Source: Dioscorea cayenensis subsp. rotundata (lineage: Eukaryota; Streptophyta; Magnoliopsida; Dioscoreales; Dioscoreaceae). Taken from it: DNA of 64,000 nt. The DNA is taken from the NCBI RefSeq assembly GCF_009730915.1, contig NC_052479.1, forward strand, positions 1,426,001 to 1,490,000, given 5' to 3'. This document shows positions 47,759-58,138 of this stretch, piece after piece (the first letter of the stretch is position 1; each line of letters opens with the position of its first letter). Under the pieces are notes generated by a model. It did no database searches and was not told the origin of the DNA. It saw only the letters and a program-made list of their open reading frames with translations. The translations under genes and the position numbers were made by a program.

Positions 47759-50386
47759 ATGAGAAGCTCCAGTTCTAAGCAGCAGGGAGTTGGGCCGGAG
47801 AATGGTAGTAATGGGGCTGTAGTTTGGGAGATGAGGCCTGGAGGGATGTTGGTTCAGAGGAGGGAGGATGGGGCTGGAGTTGCAGGGCCTTTGATTAAGG
47901 TCAGGGTGTTGTATGGGACTGCCCAGCATGAGATCTCTGTGCCGGCTCAATCCACTTTTGGTGATTTCCCTTTTTGATCTTATTGTTTGGTTTTTAGTTG
48001 AGTATGTGTTGGGGATTGCGGGGAGGCATGCAAAATTGCAACTTTGGCTCTGTGGTTTGTGGTTCTAGGGTTTTTCTGAAAATAATTGTGGATTTTTGAG
48101 AATTAGGGTTTTTTTCTGCTATTGATTTGATTTTTTTTTTTTGTTTGTCTCTTGAATCCTCTGAGGAAGCGTGATTTTCTGGTCAATATGATCTTGAAAA
48201 TTACTTTTTTTTAAATGATTAATTGTAGATGATTGATTTATGCTTTGTTTGTCTCCTGAATGCTTGGAGGAACAATAATTTTGTGGAAGATGAGACTTGA
48301 TTTAGCTTTATTGGGTGATGTCAATGTTGTGATTCCTTTTTTGTCTATTTCATGGATAAATTCATGGATTTAAGTGAATTTTATGATTGGTGTTTCCAAG
48401 GTGAATTGAAGAGGCATCTTTCTCAAGTGGTTGGATTGGAGCCTGAGGAACAAAGACTGTTGTTTAGGGGGAAAGAAAAAGACAATGAAGAACGCATGCA
48501 CATGGCCGGCGTTAAGGACATGTCAAAGCTGGTCCTTTTAGAGGACCCGGCGAGCAGGGAGCGGAAGCTTGACGAGATGAAGAAGAATGAAAGAATTGCT
48601 CGGGCATGCGAGGCTGTTGTCCAGATCAGGTCGGAGGTGGATAAACATGTCGAGAAGGTGTGCCATTGTTTGGCATTCTAATGCATTATATTCGAGTTTT
48701 GTTCTGAAAGTGACATGTGTTTGTGCCAGGTTTCTGGTTTGCAAGCTTCTGTTTATGCAGGTAAGAAGGTCGAGGAGAAAGAGTTTCTTGTTTTGACTGA
48801 ACTGCTCATGGTGCAATTGCTGAAGTTGGATGGTGTAGAGGCCGAGGGAGAAGCAAAGGTGCAGAGAAAAATCGAGGTATCTTTTTATATTATGTTGTTA
48901 TCCCTCGAGATAAACGTAAATTTTCTTTTTAAGCATTAGTTATACACAAGTAGAATTAGTTTATGTCGATTGACTCACATAACTTTCTTATGGTTAAGTT
49001 TTTCTTTGAATTTGGCTACTTAATTGATTTTTAACTGTTAAGTAATGACTCGATTGCAAGTCGGAACAAAGAACATGCCCTTGTTTGAGATATTGAGATA
49101 TCAACACTGTTGGCAAATAATTATACCTTCTTTTGTGCTATTGTTTGATTGAAAACTAGAAATTTTATTTGTATGCCAATTTTTCTATTTGATAATATGT
49201 TGACATTCTTATCACAGGGTAAGGTTGATTCCACTGAATTGAATTGCTGAACTGATTTGTATGGTTTAAAAAGTTTCTTCTGTATATGATTTGGATGGAC
49301 ATATATATGATGTGTAGTTGTCCGCTTATGTGAAAGTTACCGGCTTACCATACCATAGGTTTCCTTTTTCTCATCCATTGGCATTGATTTCATATATGAT
49401 TATGTTTACTCTTAAGAATGTTTTGTCAAATAAATGCCGATCTCTTATAATGCCAACAAAAAGGCCTAACTCAACCGGAGGATTGTTTGTTATATTTATA
49501 TTCCTTTTATCCACTTGCTAGTAAAAACCGATATTCTTGTAAGGTTAACACTTAAAAAAGTGATTTCAGAGAGAAATACCAAGGTTGCATGCTTCTGTAG
49601 ATATAAATTATGAGGTCATTGACTCATTGTGCAGAAACAACAGGGAAAATATGAATTGTACCATTGAAGAACGATGATTTGATTACTAATGTCTCAAGAT
49701 GAAAAAAATTAATGAAGTTTGGTGAAGCTAATAAATATTATAGAAAGGGCTTGATGGAACATGATCTAGATCTATACTGGAGTGAAATAGTAATATCCTT
49801 CAAGTGTGATGCTGAATATCATTTTAGGTTTTTTTTCAATAGGATTTCTACGAGAACTCTCATGAATGTTGTTTTCTGATATTTTATAATGAAAACTGAG
49901 GTTTGAAAGTTGAAGGATGAAATGCTCATAAAAGGTATAAACAGGCAACAAACTCGTTGCTCTTGTGTCAAGATGAATGTGAAAGTTCAATTTGCTTTAT
50001 AATGGTATTAGGAATCCATTTTTCAGAAAAATTATCATAACGAAAAGGTTCCAAGCATTTTTTTTCGCTGATAATTCAGTTCTAATGATTTCGATATCTA
50101 ATATCACTCGACTAATAATCTGGTCTCTATTGTATTAGAGAGAAATACAACAATAGAATATGTTTACAGTACTTTTTCCCTAAAATTTCAGGTTCGGCGT
50201 ATACAGAGCTATGTAGAGATTCTTGATGCACTGAAGGCAAGAAACTCCAACCCTATCAACAGCAGCAAAACCGTGTCAGTATCAACACAGTGGGAAACAT
50301 TCGACTCCGGATTTGGAAGCTTGACTGCACCTCCTCCAATGCCATCATCAACAAGGATGACCGAGGACTGGGAACAATTCGATTAA
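47759..50386 (+). CDS. BAG: BAG-family co-chaperone (ubiquitin-like plus BAG domain; BAG1-4 class)
   Basis: Exons: 47759-47960, 48401-48657, 48730-48876, 50192-50386. They total 801 nt (266 residues), with phases consistent and no breaks. BAG proteins bind the Hsp70 ATPase domain as nucleotide-exchange factors. The plant BAG1-4 class adds an N-terminal ubiquitin-like domain that can link to the proteasome. Visible parts: a Gly-rich N-terminus; the UBL (about residues 45-120: LIKVRVLYGTAQHEISVPAQ through QRLLFRGKEKDN and SKLVLLEDPASRERKLDEM); the BAG helices (about 130-215: VDKHVEKVSGLQASVYAGKK, FLVLTELLMVQLLKLDGVEA); and a tail with VSTQWETFDSG ending TEDWEQFD. The last intron is 1.3 kb. The size is close to Arabidopsis BAG4. 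The gene ends 143 bp from the convergent ammonium transporter gene. Confidence 0.94.
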
Positions 50387-50529
50387 TCCTCTGAATTTTG
50401 ATTTTTTATTTTTTTTTGGCCTTTTGCTGCTATATTATTTTACTTCCAAAACCCTAAAGATATAAAGAATAGGGATGACTTGTACACGACTTCATAGTTC
50501 TTGTATTCAACTGGTTCTTGTGAACTTCC

Positions 50530-52132
50530 TTAAAGAGCTTGATTCTCGAGGTCTCGATGAGAGGTGCCATTCGGCATACTGCTGTGTTCTGTTTCATGTG
50601 TATGTGTTGTTGAATAAGCTATTTCTCCATGAACTGCATCATCGCCGATTTGCAGCTCTTCTTCCGACATCCTCAAAGGTATAAAAAATCTAATGACAAG
50701 CAGGATGATGGATGTGGCCACAATGTTCCAACCCACAATGAAGCAGGCACCAACAAGCTGTTTCAGGAATTGAACACCGCCGGGTCCACCGTAGAAGGCT
50801 CCCTTGGAGTTAGTTACGGGTAGGAACATGCTTGAGAGATCAGGGTGTGCAAAGAGACCGGTCATTGCCCCGCCGAGGATTCCGGCAATGGCATGGGTGT
50901 GCAGGATGCCAAGAGTGTCATCAATTCTCTGTAGCAACTTTGACTTTTTGTTCAGGTACATCATTGTGTACCATGGTACACTACCAGAGACTATCCCCAT
51001 CACAATGGCTGCCCAGCTCTGCACAAGACCTGAAAGAAATAGAGAACATAATGATGGTGAAGTGAATTTAGTTTTTTTCTCTGCATTCAAACTAATGATG
51101 TTTACCTGCAGCAGGAGTTATACAAACAAGTCCGGTAATCATCCCGTTGATGGCTCCAATGAGTGATGGCTTGCCGAAGATGGCAACATCCCAGCAAGTC
51201 CAGATCAAGAGGCTGGTGGCAGCGCAGATATGGGTGTTCAGTACTGCAATAGATGAGTCAACGTTTGCTGAGAACGGATCACCGCCATTAAAACCTGTCC
51301 ATCCCATCCATAAGATCCCGGCTCCGGCGAGCGTCAGAGGGATATTGTTCGGCTGGAAGTCTTCCCTGTCCTTCTTTTTATCCTCGGGCCAACCTACCGC
51401 CAATAACAAACAATCAGGATAAGTAAATCTTAGCAAGTTTTTAGTCTCCGAGAAGAGTTAGAAACTAAGCAAGTTACCCAATATGCTGCAGTGAATCCTG
51501 CTGCTCCAGAAGCTAAGTGAACAACATAACCTCCAGAGTAGTCCATGATGCCCCAGTGGAAGAGGAAGCCACCACCCCAGATACTAAAAGCTCCTACAGT
51601 GTATGAAAATGTCAGCCAAAGTGGCACAAACACCATCCAAGCCTTGACACTCATCCGGCCAAGAACAGCTCCTGCAAGTAGCATCACCGTTACCGCTGCA
51701 AAGGCAAACTGGAAGAATACCATGGAGGCCATTGGATAGAATGGTTGCACTGCTGCAGTTTCGACACCACCGGTTGAATTATAATGCAGGGTGGCAGGTA
51801 GTAATGCCTGTGGTACAAGATAGTCTTGTGCCACCGCCAGTCCCTGCCCTTCCCCAAAACGGAATAAGTTTCCGGCCAAAGGCCATCTTGTAGGCCCAGA
51901 GGACCCAGCAGGGCATGACAGCAGCGAAGGCATAAAGAGCCATGAAGGCAGAGTTTAGTGCCCATTTCCTCTTGACAATACCTGCATACAAGAGCACAAG
52001 GCCTGGCATGCCTTGCATGCCGACTAATGCAGCGGAGATCATCTGCCATGCGTTGTCGCCCTTGTTTAGCCAGTCCGGCACCACGGTCGATGTGTTGCTG
52101 CCTAGGTAGGCCACTGGCACAACGGAGGCCAT
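50530..52132 (-). CDS. AMT2: ammonium transporter, AMT2/AMT3 (MEP-like) subfamily, with two apparent frameshifts
   Basis: Exons: 52132-51478, 51393-51106, 51029-50530. This is a plasma-membrane ammonium channel/transporter of the Amt/MEP/Rh family. Conserved segments occur in order: [139 protein letters not shown] and [20 protein letters not shown]. The sequence resembles plant AMT2/AMT3 rather than AMT1 proteins. Exon 1 is 655 nt, where 654 is expected (one extra base near 51841-51855). Exon 2 is 288 nt, where 289 is expected (one base short near 51381-51385, in the VGPRxKKKDRE segment). With both corrected, a protein of about 480 residues results, normal for the family. As sequenced, translation would stop after the first three or so membrane helices. 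Confidence 0.9.
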
Positions 52133-53507
52133 GGCTGAATGCAAGGTATGCTTCTCTGAGGCCCTGGACAAACGCCTTGTGTGTCTTCATCTATAAACAC
52201 TATGTTACGTCAAAGTCAATGAGGGAAAAGAACAAGAGATTCATTGAGGGTTTGAATCCTATTCCTGCCTATGAGGAATGAGAATCTTTTGAAGATTCTA
52301 AATGAACGTTTCTTTTTCTAGAATTTAGAACCAGAAATAAGGTATTAAAGTAACACCAACAACCAAGTTTGAAGAGTCACTGAGCTGGTATTTATATTCA
52401 ATGTGATCACACACAGCCACACACATTTTCCATGAAAAATGATTCGATCTTTTGTAAGACTAGTCAGAGAAGGTTTGGAAGAAATTTGAATGTGAAATGT
52501 GGAAAAAATTGTAGCAACGTTGGTGTTCGATTAAGATTTTGCTTGGCCACAGAATTAGATCGTTTTTATTCAACGGTCAGTAGAGTTTCCTTGTAGTACA
52601 TTCACTGCTTACTGTGTCCCCTTAACTTATCAAACTTAATTAGCCTTGCTTCTATTCGTTGATTCTTCAAGAACAATAACAAAAATGTTATTTTCTTGTA
52701 ACCTATCAACCATGAAAGGAGGACCAAAAAATCATTGACTAACATGCAAGCTGTATATTGTAAGGAAAAAAAAAAGTCATCTTTGTACATGAGTGTAAAA
52801 TTATAATGCATCTAATGATGTTCAAACGTCCTAAGGGAGGACGAGGGTGTGCAGCATTAAAGATCAAGGTCATCTTCATACGTTTCATTATTATAATTTT
52901 CTAAGAAAATTCTATGCTGAATAGAAAGTGGAAGGAAGAGGGGGGAGTTAGCTATTGAAATAGTAGACCTTTCTTTATATATTGCTTTCACTCCTACTTT
53001 TTTATATGCATGCTTTTCAAATAGGAACTGTTGACATAGTGCTTCTCAGTTAACTTTGAAATGGTATTTGCTTGCAAAAAATAATGCTACAAATTCAGAG
53101 CAGTGAAATCTTTGAATATGGTGTAGAAAGACGAAAAGAGCACCTAAGCATAACGTCCCCTAAACTTTAAAGCCAAATGGCAGATAATTGACTATTGAAG
53201 GTGGATGAAATTGGTCATTGACTTTGCAAGCTAACTTAGAAAATTTGAGGAAAAAAAAAAGTTATTGGATATGATAGGACAATGTACAAAACATTATTCT
53301 AAGGTTGCTGATGAAAATAAAAACTTTTTTAGAGTAATTCTATTCCAAATTGGACCAGAAAGATTTTAACAGAAGATTACCAACCCAATAGAGTAGTCAA
53401 TGAACTGATTGGTAATCATTCTGAAGCTTTTCATCAGCAAAATCAAACAAAGAAAAGCAGGGGTGCATCTGAATTAAATTGCCCGATGAATTATCAGAAA
53501 TGCATAC
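52133..53507. other. upstream region of the ammonium transporter, no gene seen
   Basis: This is presumably promoter and leader of the minus-strand AMT gene, then unremarkable AT-rich DNA. No exon of the neighbouring kinase relic was found here on either strand. Confidence 0.6.
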
Positions 53508-53659
53508 CTTGCACATATCTGATCGAAGACAACTGATGCTATGAGTCCTGCAATGATCACTGCAATAATGCTTTGGGATTGTGTGTTCCGAATCGTCTTC
53601 CAGTTATATCTGCAACTCCTGTTGCCAGATTGAATAGGTAACAATGCGGCCAATGCCCA
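53508..53659 (-). pseudogene. relic exon of a farnesol/phytol kinase (FOLK/VTE5-like)
   Basis: On the minus strand, one frame reads FNLATGVADITGRRFGTHNP and another continues SIIAVIIAGLIASVVF. Together these resemble the signature of the FOLK/VTE5 kinases: Gly-x-Ala-Asp-Ile-x-Gly-Arg-Arg-Phe-Gly, then Asn-Pro-x-Lys-Ser, then a hydrophobic helix. These are membrane enzymes that phosphorylate farnesol or phytol. The pieces are in different frames and join if the AAA near 53572-53574 had one more A. Good splice-like borders remain (acceptor GTGCAG at about 53660, donor AAG/gtatgc at 53507). The usual GDG before the ADI motif is degraded, and no other exon is visible for kilobases on either side. 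It is therefore called a relic. Family assignment is from memory of the motif. Confidence 0.5.
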
Positions 53660-55513
53660 CTGCACGCCGGAGAAAATTTATTTGAGTTAATACTGAGAAA
53701 TTCCACTGATTTTTCTATCTACTTATTAATCCATGTTTTTCTAAATATTTAGAAGAACCAGTGCATGGACCAAGCAAGTTCGTCCCACCTTAATGGTTTT
53801 GACCCTGATAGTTAAAGGAAATAAAATTACAGGAAGAAAGCTGGGGATACACAAAAACCATAAGGTAAGATGAACCGATTCACGCTAATTCTTCTTTCAA
53901 GCAAATATTTTGACAAACACATACGATCCATGAGTTAGATTCTGCAAGAAGATTTTGGTAGCTAATGTTAGAACAAGAGCATAATGTAGTAGTCATTTCA
54001 AGAGCTTCCTAGGCAGTTAGAAATAAACATTATGAAAAATGAGAACTTTTAACAGTAATGCCATGAAACCTGAGAAACATAATTAAGGGTGCAGATTGAT
54101 AACCAGAGTTTCATTCTTCCATAGTCCAACTAGAAAACCAAGCATTCCTGGAGCTCTCTCTGCAATTATGCCATTCCAGAACTTAATACAATAAAGACAG
54201 CCACTTCTCTTATCTCATTCTGTGGATAATGAAAATTAAGAAATCAAATTGTGAGTTACCTGATAAAAAGACCATAGACATAAATGCACAAGCTTGTCTC
54301 ATGAATGTATAGTTTCTCAAAGTCCCTTACTAGTTATTGATCAATTCTTTTTTTTTTTATAATAATTCCTGTTTCCATGATACTTTCTCTATCCAAAACC
54401 ACCAAAATATCGTCTTTCCTACGATGCATTAATTTCTCAGTCTGCATACTGTTGTTTTTCCCTTTTGATTCCAAGATCACCACTGCTTATAATTCTACTT
54501 AAACAAACAACAAAATTTCATTGCATACATGAATTTGTTTGTAATACAGAAAACTGTATCTTAAACTGATTGTCTACTTTGTCTTCTTCAACAAAATGAC
54601 ATATGTTTGTCGTCATTAATTGATCAAATCATCCAATGATTTGTTTCATTCCATAAGTTACTAAATCTAATCTAATTCTTTATTAAAAGTTGGACCTTTT
54701 CTTCAAACCAAACAGCTTGATCCTTAGTAAACAAAGATCAGTACAGCATGTGAAGAAAGCACAGTCCAAGGAATGCCCACATTCCATGATTAATTAGTAT
54801 CCTCATTCCCAAACAACATTATGTCTGAGATTACAACAAATATATATTTATATATTACAAAAGGACACGTGTCAAGCATTAATTGGCAAACAAGGTCTAT
54901 GGGCCCTGATTAAACTAAAGACAAGGTTTGTTTTGAAGCCTTTGGACTCATCCGGCGGTTTGCCGCCCATGAGCACATCACCGGCCCATAAACCTCTCCC
55001 GGCCCTCCACGTGGCGCACTCCTATCACTCCCCCCGTTTCCTTCTCCTCTACCACCCCACTAGTATATCCACTTTATAATTTATTTATTTATTTATTATT
55101 TTTTTCATAAACACCCCTAAACCATCCAAACCTGATTTTACATATATATATATATATATATAAGCCACTGACGACAAAATGATCTATTGATATAATGATA
55201 TTTAGATCTTTTAAAACTTTTCACAAGTAGTAAAAATTTAAATTATGAGTGATGATATATTTACGCGAGTGGTAGTGATTGTGATACAGATGGTTACTAG
55301 TCTACCGTATATACTGCAGACTGACTTTGCTCTATTAAAGACATGCATACCCCTATTTTTTTTAGGGGTTTAATAGTTCATCTAGATAAATATAAATATA
55401 TATGAAAAAAAAAATAAAAAAAAAGAGCATAATTTATTTGTAATAAAAAATTTTATACGTGCATAAATTAAAAAAAAAAACAGAGGAAGTGGAGGAGGGA
55501 ATACCTCAACGTC
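53660..55513. promoter_or_regulatory. intergenic and promoter region of the U-box gene
   Basis: The first 1.2 kb is featureless AT-rich DNA. From about 54950 a GC-rich patch appears, with an inverted repeat GGCGGTTTGCCGCC and the palindromic G-box CCACGTGG at 55007-55014, about 500 bp before the ATG. G-boxes bind bZIP/bHLH factors and often mark stress or light control. The factor here is unknown. Confidence 0.5.
55007..55014. promoter_or_regulatory. G-box CCACGTGG upstream of the U-box gene
   Basis: A perfect palindromic G-box (ACGTG ABRE core) sits in a GC-rich patch 500 bp upstream of the U-box start codon. A single site without expression data is weak evidence of function. Confidence 0.45.
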
Positions 55514-57554
55514 ATGGACGCCGGCGGGATGTCTGGGTTCCTGCCGACGGCGGCGCTGGTGGAGTCTCTCGTGCACACCGCCCGTGAGGTCGCCGCGATG
55601 GAGGAGCTCCCTTTCGTCCAGATGCGCAATGTCTCGTCGGCTGTCCGGCGCACGAAGCTCCTCTCATCGCTCTTCGATGAGATCCGGGACGCCGGCGGGC
55701 CGTTGCCACCGTCTTCGATTCTTTGCCTCACTGAGCTTCTCTCGGTGATTCGGTACACCAAGGGTTTGATAGAATGCTTGGCCGGAGGGAGCGCGCTGTG
55801 GAGCTTGGTGCAGGCGGAGCCCATAGCGCGCAAGTTCCACGCCGGCGCGAGGGAGCTCGCGCGCGCGCTTGATATCCTTCCGCATAGTCTGATTGGCTTG
55901 TCCGGCGATGTCAGCGAGCAAGTGGAGCTCCTCCATAAGCAAGCGAAGCGCACGGAGGTGTTCCTTGATCCGCGAGAGCTCCGGATGAGAGACGAGCTTC
56001 TCCAATTGATGGCCATGGAGCGGAGCAAAGCCGGCGGAGATCGGAAGAAGATGGAGGAGATCATGTTCAGCATCGGGTTGCGGAGCGCGGTGGATTATCA
56101 AGAAGAGATATCGAGATTGGAGAATGAAGCTCGGAAACAGGCCGGCACCGGCGGGATCGTCGCCGTCTCCAACATCAACATCCTTATATCCCTCGTCTCC
56201 TCTGCTGGCGAGGTGATTCGATCTCCGGCGGTGCATCATCTCCGGCCATTGCTCTCCTTCCCGAGAGGCCTTAACCGGTCTGTATCCACCCCATCGTCGT
56301 TCAACTCCATGGTCTTCAACGTCCCCGATGAGTTCCGCTGCCCGATCACCCTCGATCTTATGCGAGATCCGGTGATCGTCGCCTCCGGTCACACCTACGA
56401 TCGGAGCTCCATCGCCCGGTGGATCAACTCCGGCCACCATACTTGCCCTAAAAGCGGTCAAAGGCTCATACACATGGCGCTCATCCCCAACTACGCACTC
56501 AGGAGCTTGATCACCCAATGGGGCAAGGAGAACAACGTCCCCTCCTCCTTCTGGGACCGTGACGCCGGCGCCGGCGGGCGGTAGCCATGGGAGTTCCACT
56601 GCCAATGCAGACAAGGTGTTCGATCATTTGTCTGCAACAAGAGCAGCTACTGAAACTGTGAGAATGACTGCAGAATTCTTGGTAGGAAAGCTGGCAATGG
56701 GTTCTCCGGAGATTCAAAGACAAGCTGCATACGAGCTGAGATTGTTAGCGAAAACGGGAATGGACAACCGACGAATCATCGCCGAAGCCGGCGCCATTCC
56801 GTTCCTAGTCACATTGCTCGGCTCTCGCGATCCCCGGACACAAGAGAATGCGGTGACTGCATTGCTTAACCTCTCTATCTTTGACAACAATAAGGTTCTT
56901 ATAATGGCTGCTGGTGCTCTTGATTCTATCATCGAAGTGCTTTGCTCAGGAGCAGCTATGGAAGCTCGAGAGAATGCAGCTGCGACGATCTTCAGTTTGT
57001 CAATGGTGGATGAATGCAAGGTGACGATTGGGACGAGGCAAGCGGTGATAACAGGGCTCGTTGATTTGCTCCGTGAAGGGACGGCAAGAGGGAAGAAGGA
57101 TGCAGTTAGTGCATTATTCAACATTGCTGTTTATAATGCGAATAAGGCACGGATAGTAGCGGCCGGAGCGGTGGCGGTGCTGGTTGAGCTTTTGACTGAT
57201 GATAAGGCGGAGATAACGGATGATGCGCTTGCGGTGCTTGCACTTCTTTGTAGCTGCCCGGAAGGGTTGAAGGAGATGGGAGAGAGGAGATGATTGGTGC
57301 CATTGCTGGTTGAGCTGATGAGGTTTGGGTCTGCAAAGGGGAAGGAGAACTCCATCACTCTTTTGCTTGGATTGTGTAGAGATGGTGGGGAGGAGATGGG
57401 GAGAGCATTGTTGATGAATCCAAGAAGTGTTCCTGTTCTTCAGAGCTTGGCTGACAATGGATCTGCAAAGGCTAGAAGGAAGGCTGATGCTCTTCTTAGA
57501 TTGCTGAACAGATGTTGCTCTCAGGCATACACCACTACTTCTCATGTTGGATGA
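55514..57554 (+). CDS. plant U-box E3 ubiquitin ligase with ARM repeats (PUB16/17-like); one frameshift and one in-frame stop
   Basis: This is an intronless gene. The N-terminal U-box-associated helical domain (about residues 1-250) begins MDAGGMSGFLPTAALVESLV. The U-box (about 270-345) follows: VPDEFRCPITLDLMRDPVIV, then ASGHTYDRSSIARWI, then CPKSGQ. The U-box recruits E2 enzymes, and the ARM repeats bind substrates. ARM segments include QRQAAYELRLLAKTGMDNRR, TQENAVTALLNLSIFDNNK, RENAAATIFSLSMVDECKV and GKKDAVSALFNIAVYNANKA. The frame breaks near 56570-56581 in a GC-rich run (one extra base). After that the frame stays open except for TGA at 57291-57293, beyond which the same frame gives a last ARM unit (GSAKGKENSITLLLGLC). 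Total length is 2,041 nt, and removing one base gives 680 codons. The first half is GC-rich with G/C-ending codons, unlike its surroundings. It ends 584 bp from the convergent SAM50 gene. Confidence 0.88.
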
Positions 57555-58138
57555 ACCTGTTACATTGTAAATCAGTTGAGTGTTGATAGTGTTTGTTTGT
57601 TTGTTCATGGTGTAATTAGCTTTGCAGCAAAGTTACAATCCAATGCCCAATGGTGGCTCTGTTGATGTTGAATGAGTGTTTGTGTATACCCATTTCCACT
57701 CTCGTGGATGTTATGTGAGTGATTTCATTTGCATGTTCTGGAATGAATAAATAAATGCTGTGTCTAAAAACAGAGATAAATAGTTTACCTGTTTTGCCAT
57801 ATGTTCCCAAGACAGCTCCATAGAAGTGAATCCTGTGAAGAAATACACCTGAAAAATGCCTAGCTATGATTAAGATACAGAGAAAGGCGGGAAATTTTCA
57901 GGTTTAACTTTAGAGAAACAATTTAACTGCCAAGTAATCTGTAGAATGAGAAAACTCTGTTGGTAATTGACATGGTTAAGAAATAACTCCATCAATCAGC
58001 TCATGTTTATTAGGACTCTGAAATACGACCGCAACTGAAACAAATAATTTGGATCACAAAACTGTCAAAATGTATTATTCTCTGTCGCACATTGATTGAC
58101 AAGCCGGTAGAATAGACTTCTGTAGCTGAAAATCAACC
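57555..58138. other. region between convergent U-box and SAM50 genes
   Basis: Presumably the two 3' UTRs. An AATGAATAAATAAATG polyadenylation-like stretch lies near 57741-57756 on the + strand. Nothing else was recognised. Confidence 0.5.

Noticed and set aside
55664-56614. 316-codon minus-strand open frame
   Set aside because: It is a shadow of the GC-rich U-box gene on the opposite strand, where GC-rich codons create long antisense frames.
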